A stretch of 10,603 nt of DNA from Bacillota bacterium (GTDB taxonomy: Bacteria; Bacillota_I; Bacilli_A; RFN20; CAG-826). Under the pieces are notes generated by a model. The model made no database searches. It was not told the origin of the DNA and saw only the letters and a program-made list of their open reading frames with translations. The DNA is taken from contig JAURLC010000066.1 of the NCBI GenBank assembly GCA_030831415.1, positions 1 through 10,603 on the forward strand, written 5' to 3'. Shown here piece by piece: positions 1-5,484 of the stretch. How positions within the stretch are numbered: the first letter of the stretch is position 1; each line of letters starts with the position of its first letter. Position numbers and translations under genes: made by a program.

Positions 1-65
1 AACGTTATCAATCGTAATGTAAGCGTTTTCATTTTTAAATAGGGTTTTTATCTCCTTTTACATCC

Positions 66-96
66 TTGACAATAAAGGTGTAGAAAGAACCATGAT
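66..96 (+). promoter_or_regulatory. Candidate promoter of the first lipoprotein gene
   Basis: A perfect TTGACA -35 box lies at 66-71. The best -10 match is CATGAT at 91-96, four of six consensus bases with a long 19-base spacer. An alternative -10 is GACAAT at 68-73, which overlaps the -35 box and would give a leader of about 30 nt. If CATGAT is used, the ATG at 92 lies inside the promoter and cannot be the start codon, which supports the start at 110. The -10 assignment is weak. Confidence 0.4.
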
Positions 97-109
97 TGGA
101 GGGAACATC

Positions 110-868
110 ATGAAAAAGGTAGCGATCTTCTTAGCAGGACTTGCGGGTATCACCTTGGCAAGTTGTGGTCCACAAGTTACCCAAGCCGGGATTGGTTATG
201 GACTTACCCATGACCATTACGTGGGTGTTGTTGAACTCGTTACGGTAAACGACAAGATCACCGAAATCAGCTTTGATGAATATTTTTTACCATACAACTG
301 GGCAAAAGTATCCGAGACAGATGCAACGACTTACGCCGATGATACCTTAGCTGCTGTGGGAAGTCGCGGTACCAGTTATTATGCGAAATACATTCAAATT
401 GGCGATAAACTTTTAACAGGAACAGTCGTCGGAGCTTCCGGAAGTCAAAAAGTGGAATATGCTACCACTGGTATTGATGCTTTAGAAGCATGGGTTGCCA
501 TTGAAGCCAATGCCCAATGGTATGTCGAACAAGTCAAAGCAGAAGCGTTTTATTTAACGACAGCTGCGGGTATTGAGCATCCTAATTTAGTTCGCAGCGA
601 TGCAACAAGCAATGTTGCAATGAATAAATCAGGCTCCGGTTATTGGTCAGGCACTAATTATCCTTTAGGTTGGGCAGGCAACATGGAAGCATTAGAAGAC
701 TTACTTGTAGGAACCACACTCAATCTTGATCCTACTGAATTTGAAATTAACGAAGAAGGATTTTGGGCTTCAGGTAATTTAGTCACTGGTGCTACCTTGT
801 CCGATTTTGCCGATTATATTGCGGTCGCCTTGCGTGCATATGCAAGTCGCGTAGAGATCACAGAATAA
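110..868 (+). CDS. Surface lipoprotein, possible degenerate FMN-binding-like domain
   Basis: This 252-residue protein has a lysine-containing N-terminus, a hydrophobic segment and the lipobox L16-A17-S18-C19, so it should be cut before Cys19 and lipid-anchored outside the membrane. I start it at 110 because GGAGGG at 98-103 sits 6 bases upstream and gives a normal signal peptide; the ATG at 92 would add six residues and has no ribosome site. The pattern GVVELVTVNDKITEISFDEY (residues 39-58), then YYAKY, then N223-L-V-T-G-A-T229, resembles the order seen in FMN-binding lipoproteins of extracellular electron transfer. Their flavinylation motif is D-x-x-[ST]-G-A-T, so the Asp position here holds Asn. 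No ApbE flavin transferase or quinone reductase gene is nearby. The gene stands alone before a strong terminator. The lipoprotein call is firm; the family call is tentative. Confidence 0.8.
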   Translation: MKKVAIFLAGLAGITLASCGPQVTQAGIGYGLTHDHYVGVVELVTVNDKITEISFDEYFLPYNWAKVSETDATTYADDTLAAVGSRGTSYYAKYIQIGDKLLTGTVVGASGSQKVEYATTGIDALEAWVAIEANAQWYVEQVKAEAFYLTTAAGIEHPNLVRSDATSNVAMNKSGSGYWSGTNYPLGWAGNMEALEDLLVGTTLNLDPTEFEINEEGFWASGNLVTGATLSDFADYIAVALRAYASRVEITE

Positions 869-894
869 GGCATTTTATCTTTCTATTTGCTTCG

Positions 895-921
895 AAAAGA
901 CCTAGTCTACTAGGTCTTTTT
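895..921 (+). terminator. Rho-independent terminator after the first lipoprotein gene
   Basis: AAAAGACCTAG (895-905) pairs perfectly with CTAGGTCTTTT (910-920) around the loop TCTA, and the 3' arm runs into a T tract. It lies 27 bases after the stop codon. The A-rich left arm could also let it act on the other strand. Its sequence closely resembles the terminator at 1499-1528. Confidence 0.9.
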
Positions 922-928
922 ATATTCA

Positions 929-957
929 TTGAAGATAAGGGGGTGGTTTGCTACACT
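929..957 (+). promoter_or_regulatory. Promoter of yqeY
   Basis: TTGAAG (929-934), a 17-base spacer, then TACACT (952-957) preceded by TGC, which makes an extended -10. The expected start of transcription is near 964, about 10 bases before the yqeY ATG, so the ribosome site would sit at the very 5' end of the mRNA. Confidence 0.65.
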
Positions 958-973
958 ATCTAAGAGGTAAATT

Positions 974-1396
974 ATGTTAATTGATGAAATAAAAAAAGCA
1001 AAAGTTGACGCGATGAAGCGTCGTGATGAAGCAGCTAAAGGCATTCTTTCTTTACTTTCGGATCGATTTTTAAATCAATCCATTGAAGCAAAAGTCCAAG
1101 GAAAAACATTAGGTGATGTCGAAATGGTGGCCATTCTTATGAAAGTAGGCAAAGAACTGGAAGATGAAAAAGCCGTATACGCCTCCAATGGTGCCCTTGA
1201 CCGTGTTGCCAACATTGAAGCCCAATTAGCGGTGGTTCAAAACTTTTTACCGAAACTCCTCTCTGAAGAAGAAGTCCGTGCAGAAATTTCCAAACTCACT
1301 GATCAATCTTTACCGTTCATCATGAAACACTTTAAAGCGAATTTTTCCGGAAAAGTGGACATGGGACTTGTCAACAAAGTCGCAAAGTCTTTATAA
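974..1396 (+). CDS. yqeY: GatB/YqeY domain protein
   Basis: This 140-residue soluble protein matches the YqeY family, a free-standing relative of the tRNA-binding tail of the amidotransferase subunit GatB. Its exact role is unsettled; the homology suggests tRNA or RNA binding. Visible family features are the N-terminal helix MLIDEIKKAKVDAMKRRDEA, the stretch LAVVQNFLPKLLSEEEV (85-101), and the C-terminal pattern FSGKVDMGLVNKVAKSL (124-140). It is slightly shorter than the usual 147-150 residues. The start has AAGAGG at 962-967 with 6-base spacing. The last codons double as the promoter of the downstream tRNA-Trp gene: the TAA stop lies inside that promoter's TATAAT. This is probably a single-gene transcript that can read through into the tRNA. 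Confidence 0.9.
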   Translation: MLIDEIKKAKVDAMKRRDEAAKGILSLLSDRFLNQSIEAKVQGKTLGDVEMVAILMKVGKELEDEKAVYASNGALDRVANIEAQLAVVQNFLPKLLSEEEVRAEISKLTDQSLPFIMKHFKANFSGKVDMGLVNKVAKSL

Positions 1397-1397
1397 T
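1368..1397 (+). promoter_or_regulatory. tRNA-Trp promoter embedded in the 3' end of yqeY
   Basis: TTGTCA (1368-1373), an 18-base spacer and a perfect TATAAT (1392-1397). The predicted transcription start near 1404 leaves about 10 nt before the tRNA. The yqeY stop codon TAA (1394-1396) is part of the -10 box, so the promoter is almost entirely coding sequence. Confidence 0.75.
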
Positions 1398-1413
1398 ACT
1401 TAAGCGACTCCTT

Positions 1414-1487
1414 AGGGGTGTAGTTGAATGGCACAACTACGGTCTCCAAAACCGTCGATGGGGGTTCGATTCCCTCCACCCCTGCCA
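1414..1487 (+). tRNA. trnW: tRNA-Trp (anticodon CCA)
   Basis: A full 74-nt cloverleaf can be drawn. The acceptor AGGGGTG pairs with CACCCCT, the D stem is GTTG/CAAC, and the anticodon stem ACGGT/ACCGT encloses loop CTCCAAA with CCA at the anticodon. There is a 4-nt variable loop and a T arm GGGGG/CCCTC with loop TTCGATT. Discriminator G1484 is followed by an encoded CCA tail (1485-1487). The CCA anticodon reads UGG only, consistent with TGG being the tryptophan codon here and with no UGA-to-Trp reassignment. It has its own promoter and terminator. Confidence 0.97.
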
Positions 1488-1498
1488 TTGTTAAGATC

Positions 1499-1528
1499 AA
1501 AAGACTAGTGCAAGCTAGTCTTTTTTTT
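1499..1528 (+). terminator. Terminator of tRNA-Trp
   Basis: AAAAGACTAG (1499-1508) pairs with CTAGTCTTTT (1515-1524), and an extra T-G closing pair leaves a GCAA tetraloop (1510-1513). Eight T residues follow from 1521. This separates the tRNA from the Nudix gene. Confidence 0.93.
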
Positions 1529-1543
1529 ATTCTTAACTTCACG

Positions 1544-1549
1544 TATGCT
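1544..1549 (+). promoter_or_regulatory. Possible -10 box of the Nudix gene (leaderless)
   Basis: TATGCT ends exactly 6 bases before the ATG at 1556, so transcription would begin on the A of the start codon. No ribosome site is visible between the terminator and the ATG. The upstream -35 position falls in the terminator T tract and matches consensus poorly, so this is a weak call made mainly from the spacing. Confidence 0.35.
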
Positions 1550-1555
1550 TATCAT

Positions 1556-2074
1556 ATGCATTACTTCGGCATCTTTAAGGATACTCAATTCCCTTTTCGT
1601 GGATTTACCCACTCTCGCAACATCGTTCGAGGTCTAATTCAACGGGAGGACGGCCGCTTTATTTTCACCTACATATTTCATGAGGATCGATTTGGCTTAC
1701 GTGATTACCTAGAAACCCCGGGTGGAGGAGTAGAAACGGGTGAATCCTTAGAAGTCGCCTTAATGCGTGAAATTCAAGAGGAATGCGGCTTAACGATTCA
1801 CACCATTCAACCTTTAGGCATTGTTGAAGATGCGTATAATCTCATTCAACGGCACAATATCAATCATTATTTCTATGCAAAAATGAGCGGAATGGTTGAG
1901 AAAAAGTGGACTGAAGGTGAACAACGATTGATTAAAGACATACCATGGTTAATGTTAGAAGAGGCAATTGCGCGTTATGAAGCCTTACCAGACAAGGGCA
2001 TTGCCTTTTTAATCAAACAACGCGAATTACAAGTTCTTTATTATTTACGACAACAATTACCAAAACTCGTGTAA
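1556..2074 (+). CDS. Nudix hydrolase
   Basis: The 172-residue protein has a complete Nudix box G-x5-E-x7-R-E-U-x-E-E-x-G-U at residues 57-79: G57, E63, R71-E72, E75-E76 and G78. This loop-helix-loop binds Mg2+ and cleaves a nucleoside diphosphate linked to another group. The flanking β strands fit the fold. The substrate cannot be told from sequence; sanitation of modified NTPs or cleavage of NDP-sugars are the common options. The frame stays open upstream to 1424, but that part translates tRNA-Trp and its terminator, so the first credible start is 1556. No Shine-Dalgarno sequence precedes it, which suggests a leaderless mRNA. There is no signal peptide, so it should be cytoplasmic. It ends 61 bases before tRNA-His. 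Confidence 0.88.
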   Translation: MHYFGIFKDTQFPFRGFTHSRNIVRGLIQREDGRFIFTYIFHEDRFGLRDYLETPGGGVETGESLEVALMREIQEECGLTIHTIQPLGIVEDAYNLIQRHNINHYFYAKMSGMVEKKWTEGEQRLIKDIPWLMLEEAIARYEALPDKGIAFLIKQRELQVLYYLRQQLPKLV

Positions 2075-2089
2075 TTTCGTGTTTCATTC

Positions 2090-2118
2090 TTTACATTATC
2101 AATGCTTTTAAGTAAGAT
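2090..2118 (+). promoter_or_regulatory. tRNA-His promoter
   Basis: TTTACA (2090-2095), a 17-base spacer and TAAGAT (2113-2118). The predicted start is near 2125, about 11 bases upstream of the mature tRNA 5' end. Its layout parallels the tRNA-Trp promoter. Confidence 0.7.
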
Positions 2119-2135
2119 AAATTAGCACCTTCGAT

Positions 2136-2212
2136 GGCGATCGTGGTGAAGTGGTTAACACATCTGGCTGTGAACCAGACATTCGTGGGTTCGATCCCCA
2201 TCGGTCGCCCCA
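2136..2212 (+). tRNA. trnH: tRNA-His (anticodon GTG)
   Basis: The acceptor has eight pairs, GGCGATCG (2136-2143) with CGGTCGCC (2202-2209, one T-G wobble). This includes the extra G-1:C73 pair that marks tRNA-His. The anticodon stem TCTGG/CCAGA encloses CTGTGAA, with GTG at 2170-2172. The T arm is GTGGG/CCCAT with loop TTCGATC. The CCA tail is encoded at 2210-2212. Promoter and terminator are both adjacent, so it is a single-gene unit. Confidence 0.97.
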
Positions 2213-2222
2213 ATTTGCAATT

Positions 2223-2249
2223 AAGGTTTGAGGCAACTCAAACCTTTTT
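2223..2249 (+). terminator. Terminator of tRNA-His
   Basis: AAGGTTTGAG (2223-2232) pairs perfectly with CTCAAACCTT (2237-2246) around a GCAA tetraloop, followed by a T run to 2249. It begins 11 bases after the tRNA and precedes the methyltransferase promoter. Confidence 0.93.
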
Positions 2250-2256
2250 CTTTGGT

Positions 2257-2271
2257 TATAACGTGTATAAT
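2257..2271 (+). promoter_or_regulatory. Two staggered -10 boxes before the methyltransferase gene
   Basis: TATAAC (2257-2262) and a perfect TATAAT (2266-2271) lie nine bases apart with no clear -35 box. From the downstream box transcription would start near 2278, inside or after the ribosome site AAGGGAG (2272-2278). From the upstream box it would start near 2269 and keep that site. Either way the leader is under 20 nt. Confidence 0.5.
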
Positions 2272-2286
2272 AAGGGAGATTTCACG

Positions 2287-3108
2287 ATGGATAACCAACG
2301 AAAAAAAACACCTCCTTCCACATCTTGGCAAGATGTTGCCTCTTGGTATGATGATTATGTCGGTCAAGACGGAAGCGACTTCCATCAACAGGTCATTCTT
2401 CCTGGCATTGCACGTTTGTTAAACATTCCCAAAGATACAACCTACGCATATTCTTTATTAGATTTAGCATGTGGACAAGGCGTTTTACAACGGTATTTTG
2501 ATCAATCGAATATAGCTCATGTCGGTATCGATATTTCCCACGATCTTATCCAACTCGCTAAACAACGGGATACGACCAAGAAAGTTCGCTATATTCATGG
2601 CAGTGCGACCAAACTTCTTCAAGAGGATGGTATGCCTGCTTATGATTTAAAGCCCCACTCTTTCGATGCCGTGACCATCGTTCTTGCAATTCAAAACATC
2701 ACCCCATTATCGGCGGTATGGCAAGGAGTCAAACACCTTCTTAAACCCAATGGCAAGCTCATTGTTGTAATGATGCATCCTTCCTTTCGTGTTCCTCGAA
2801 GTGCTTCATGGCAATGGAATGATCAACACCATCGACAAGAACGTATCGTTTGGACTTATTTGACCTCCCATGAAATTGATATTACAACCAATCCTGGAAA
2901 AGGGTCTAAAGGAACTAAAACGATTCATTTTCATCGTCCCTTGCAAGCGTACATCAATACCTTAGGAAACGCAGGGTTACTCATTGATCATATCGATGAA
3001 TGGGTTAGTCACGTTCCCGAGCAAACGGGCATCAAATCCGAAGCGATGATGAAGGCAAAAAAAGAATTTCCGATGTTTATGGCGATTCGGGCGATAAACA
3101 AAGAATAA
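2287..3108 (+). CDS. Class I SAM-dependent methyltransferase
   Basis: The 273-residue protein has the Rossmann-type methyltransferase signatures. Motif I is LLDLACGQGVLQ (58-68), which binds the methionine part of SAM. The acidic end of β2 is HVGIDIS (78-84), followed by the motif IV region FDAVTIVLAIQNI (126-138). LLKPNGKLIVVMMHPSF (151-167) is the post-motif segment common in COG2226-like enzymes. The substrate is unknown; the aromatic, His-rich stretch at 174-195 probably belongs to the acceptor-binding cap. I start at 2287 because AAGGGAG lies 8 bases upstream. The frame stays open back to 2134, but that stretch is the tRNA-His gene and its terminator and cannot be a real N-terminus. No terminator follows it. 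Confidence 0.88.
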   Translation: MDNQRKKTPPSTSWQDVASWYDDYVGQDGSDFHQQVILPGIARLLNIPKDTTYAYSLLDLACGQGVLQRYFDQSNIAHVGIDISHDLIQLAKQRDTTKKVRYIHGSATKLLQEDGMPAYDLKPHSFDAVTIVLAIQNITPLSAVWQGVKHLLKPNGKLIVVMMHPSFRVPRSASWQWNDQHHRQERIVWTYLTSHEIDITTNPGKGSKGTKTIHFHRPLQAYINTLGNAGLLIDHIDEWVSHVPEQTGIKSEAMMKAKKEFPMFMAIRAINKE

Positions 3109-3142
3109 ATCGTAGGTTTTCATCGTATTCACCTCCTATTTT

Positions 3143-3151
3143 TGGTATAGT
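3143..3151 (+). promoter_or_regulatory. Extended -10 promoter giving a leaderless mRNA
   Basis: TGG followed by TATAGT (3146-3151) forms an extended -10 element, which needs little -35 contact; no good -35 box is visible. The expected start, 7 bases past the box, is 3158, exactly the A of the hemolysin III family ATG. No Shine-Dalgarno sequence lies between. Confidence 0.6.
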
Positions 3152-3157
3152 GAAGCA

Positions 3158-3799
3158 ATGAAATCAACAAAACGGCCGCAATCATTAGGGGAAGAAATAG
3201 CGAACGCAATTTCCCACGGTATTGGGGCAATTTTTGGAATTGTAGCCCTCATTTTATTTTTAATGGCAGCGAATACATGGCAAGAGTATGTTGCAGGATC
3301 GATTTTTGGGTTTGCGATTTTCTTTTTATTTATTTCATCCACGTTGTATCACTCTTTTCCTGCCAGTCTAGAAGTGAAACGTCTCTTCAAACGCTTTGAT
3401 CATATTGCCATCTATGTTCTCATTGGGGCAAGTTTTGCTCCGCTTTTACTACTTGTTGCCTCGCAACCCTTTGGTCTTATTTTCTTTATTGTCCAATGGA
3501 TTATTATTCTTATTGGTATTATTTTTAAAGCCATTTTTATCGATCGCTTACAAGTTTTACATGTCGTGATGTTTTTACTCTTAGGGTGGTCTGCCTTGTT
3601 TATCATGGGTGAGTTTGCTCGACTTGAAACAACGGCATTAATCTTAACGGTCGCCGGCGGAATTACGTATTCTCTAGGCGTTATTTTTTATGCGAGTAGT
3701 CGGAAGTTTCCTTACGCACATTTTGTTTGGCATTTATTTGTATTAGGTGGTGTAATTCTTCATTTTATCGCCAATTATGGATTTATTTTTTTAGCCTAA
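3158..3799 (+). CDS. Hemolysin III family (PAQR-type) membrane protein
   Basis: The 213-residue protein has about seven hydrophobic segments and the hallmarks of the HlyIII/YqfA branch of the PAQR superfamily. These are EE..N..SHG near the N-terminus (12-21), SSTLYHSF (60-67), FDHIAIY (80-86), and HFVWH then H202 in the last helix (H188, H192). In adiponectin receptors the equivalent histidines in helices 2 and 7 hold zinc in a hydrolase-like site, so H65, H188 and H192 are the likely metal ligands here. Despite the family name, the physiological role in bacteria is unclear, with lipid or membrane homeostasis suggested; nothing in the sequence points to a toxin. The start at 3158 lacks a ribosome site and matches a leaderless transcript. 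It ends 30 bases before the antiporter ATG at 3830. Confidence 0.9.
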   Translation: MKSTKRPQSLGEEIANAISHGIGAIFGIVALILFLMAANTWQEYVAGSIFGFAIFFLFISSTLYHSFPASLEVKRLFKRFDHIAIYVLIGASFAPLLLLVASQPFGLIFFIVQWIIILIGIIFKAIFIDRLQVLHVVMFLLLGWSALFIMGEFARLETTALILTVAGGITYSLGVIFYASSRKFPYAHFVWHLFVLGGVILHFIANYGFIFLA

Positions 3800-3803
3800 C
3801 CCC

Positions 3804-3831
3804 TTGAAACTCTAAAAATTAGGTATACAAT
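3804..3831 (+). promoter_or_regulatory. Candidate antiporter promoter overlapping the upstream ATG
   Basis: TTGAAA (3804-3809), a 16-base spacer and TACAAT (3826-3831), with TATACA overlapping at 3824-3829. Transcription would begin near 3838. The ATG at 3830 overlaps the -10 box, so this promoter could only serve the second in-frame ATG at 3851. Confidence 0.5.
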
Positions 3832-3850
3832 GCTATCTCGGTATTACTCG

Positions 3851-5116
3851 ATGATTTCACAAATTTTGCCCGAAAATGATTACAATCTAGTCTTAGGATT
3901 AGCCGTCTTACTTTTGACTGGCTTAGCATTTGGCAAGATATCGAAAAATTTTCATATTCCGAATGTAACGGGATATTTACTTGGTGGTTTTCTTGTTGGC
4001 CCGGGATTTTTTAGTTTATTTTTCCCTTCATATCAAGGCATTGTGTCAGTAGATTATGTCGAATCCTTAAAAATTATTGCCGATATTGAATTGGCGTTTA
4101 TCGCGTTTACAGTGGGTACTGAATTTCGCTTTGAGTATTTAAAGCGGTTAGGGGCAGCCCCTGTCATTATTGCTATTTTAGAATCGTTGTTCGCTGTGAT
4201 CTTTATTACACTCGGATTAGTGATGTTTGGTTTTCCTCTCTATATTGCACTTGCTTTTGGTGCGGTTGGCGGGGCAACTGCGCCTGCAGCGACGGTGATG
4301 GTCATTCGCCAATACAAAGCCAAAGGTCCGTTAACAGAAATGATATATTCTGTCGTCGCATTGGATGATGCAAGTGGACTTATTTTCTTTGGACTAGCGA
4401 CAGCGATTATTCATGTGCTGATTGGTCAAGATGTTCAGCCGTTATGGGTTGTCATCCTTTTACCGATTTTAGAGATCGTAGCGGCACTTGCCTCAGGTTT
4501 ACTCTTTGGGGCTATTTTAGTGGCTTTAACCAATTGGTTTACTGGACGAGGCAATCGCATTTCGATTGTGATTGCCATCCTATTTATCATGATTGCGTTA
4601 TCTCGTTTTATCACGCATACGTATGCATTTGAGTTGAGTAGTTTGCTCATGGCGATGTTTGCAGGTGCTTACTTTACGAATCGATCCAAACATGTCGAAA
4701 CGATCATGCCCCTTGTTGAACGTATTACGCCCCCTTTGATTATTTTATTTTTTGTGCTTTCGGGTGCAGATATTCAACTTCAAGCATTCTCCCTTACAGC
4801 TCTGGCAATCCTTATCATTTATTTAGTCTTTCGGGTGGGTGGAAAACTTGCAGGGACGTATGTGGGAGCAAGAATGACGCCCGTTGATCCAAAAATTAAA
4901 AAATATTTAGGCTTTGGATTACTCCCTCAGGGTGGAATTGCCCTAGGGCTATCAATTTTAATGCTCGATATTTTACCACCTGATATAGGCTTATTGTATG
5001 ATGGTCAAATGTTACGCGTAGTTGTCATTGCTGCAGTGTTTGTTTCAGAATTCTTTGGACCTATTTTATTGAAAATTGCACTTTTAAAATCCAAAGAAGC
5101 AACGATAACAAAATAA
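3851..5116 (+). CDS. CPA2-type Na+(K+)/H+ antiporter
   Basis: The 421-residue integral membrane protein has about 11-13 hydrophobic helices. N-terminal features are the family pattern IPNVTGYLLGGFLVGPG (36-52) and LAFIAFTVGTEF (81-92). The ion-site region has ATAPAATV (142-149) and VALDDASG (169-176). The paired D172-D173 corresponds to the Asp-Asp motif of NhaA and NapA, which go with electrogenic exchange of two H+ for one Na+; K+ efflux Kef proteins differ there. The C-terminal half has LFFVLSGADI (299-308) and LLPQGGIALG (357-366). It lacks the cytosolic RCK/KTN domain of Kef proteins. I prefer the start at 3851 because the candidate promoter overlaps the ATG at 3830, which would add seven residues; neither start has a good ribosome site. 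The PII-like gene follows after 23 bases, probably as an operon. Confidence 0.9.
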   Translation: MISQILPENDYNLVLGLAVLLLTGLAFGKISKNFHIPNVTGYLLGGFLVGPGFFSLFFPSYQGIVSVDYVESLKIIADIELAFIAFTVGTEFRFEYLKRLGAAPVIIAILESLFAVIFITLGLVMFGFPLYIALAFGAVGGATAPAATVMVIRQYKAKGPLTEMIYSVVALDDASGLIFFGLATAIIHVLIGQDVQPLWVVILLPILEIVAALASGLLFGAILVALTNWFTGRGNRISIVIAILFIMIALSRFITHTYAFELSSLLMAMFAGAYFTNRSKHVETIMPLVERITPPLIILFFVLSGADIQLQAFSLTALAILIIYLVFRVGGKLAGTYVGARMTPVDPKIKKYLGFGLLPQGGIALGLSILMLDILPPDIGLLYDGQMLRVVVIAAVFVSEFFGPILLKIALLKSKEATITK

Positions 5117-5139
5117 CGTACAATAAAGGAGAGGAACCT

Positions 5140-5484
5140 ATGAAAAAACTCTTAGTGTTTGTGCTTAGTGATGTTGAAAAACTTCAACCGTTACTCAAGA
5201 AGTTTAAAGATCATGATATTCCAGGGGCGACGATTTTTGATTCCACCGGCATGGGACGAGAACTGGCTGATCATGATGAGTTTTCCCTTTTTGGCTCGAT
5301 GCGTAACTTAATTAATCACAATAATCAACATACCAAAACGTTATTACTAGTGGTAGAAGAAACCCAAATTGAGGCGATTACTAAAGACATTGAAGACGTC
5401 GTCGGATCGTTAGATCAACCCGACTCGGGTATTTTATTTGCCCTCCCCATCGAATGGGTCAAGGGTCTTAAACGTTTGAAGTAA
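5140..5484 (+). CDS. PII-like signalling protein, probable antiporter regulator
   Basis: The 114-residue soluble protein begins KKLLVFVLSDVEKLQPLLKK, then GATIFDSTGMGR (29-40), a central loop (41-64), KTLLLVVEE (66-74), and ends LDQPDSGILFALPIEWVKGLK. This is the βαβ-βαβ order of the PII/GlnB fold, ending in the strand that in PII proteins reads like KIFVLPVEEV. The classical uridylylated T-loop tyrosine and nucleotide-binding residues are not recognisable, so it belongs to the PII-like group. PII proteins often control a neighbouring transporter (GlnK with AmtB, SbtB with SbtA); here the neighbour is the Na+/H+ antiporter. AAAGGAGAGG (5125-5134) gives a strong ribosome site. A TACAAT at 5119 could be a minor -10. 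Its 3' end overlaps the convergent gene by 17 bases, and no terminator is visible. Confidence 0.78.
   Translation: MKKLLVFVLSDVEKLQPLLKKFKDHDIPGATIFDSTGMGRELADHDEFSLFGSMRNLINHNNQHTKTLLLVVEETQIEAITKDIEDVVGSLDQPDSGILFALPIEWVKGLKRLK

Noticed and set aside
1..51. Possible divergent gene on the minus strand at the left edge
   Set aside because: AAAAGGAG (59-52, minus) is present, but the only ATG (32-30) is 19 bases away and the best-looking frame begins with ATA directly after it; too little sequence to support a gene.
1303..1542. Minus-strand frame of 79 codons containing GVEGIEPP
   Set aside because: It is the antisense translation of tRNA-Trp and the end of yqeY; GVEGIEPPS-like peptides are a familiar artefact of translated tRNA genes.
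1424..1555. N-terminal extension of the Nudix frame
   Set aside because: It translates the tRNA-Trp gene (GGSIPSTP) and its terminator, and there is no ribosome site; the start at 1556 is used instead.
2134..2286. N-terminal extension of the methyltransferase frame
   Set aside because: It translates the tRNA-His gene (VGSIPIGRP) and its terminator; 2287 has a good ribosome site.
2228..2422. 64-codon plus-strand frame within the methyltransferase start
   Set aside because: It starts in the tRNA-His terminator, has no ribosome site, and overlaps a clearly better gene.
3158..3799. Hemolysin III family gene as a virulence toxin
   Set aside because: Family members are widespread PAQR-like membrane proteins; there is no export or toxin context here.
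4435..4650. Overlapping short frames on both strands inside the antiporter
   Set aside because: They are shadows of the transporter's codon pattern, with no ribosome sites and no recognisable product.
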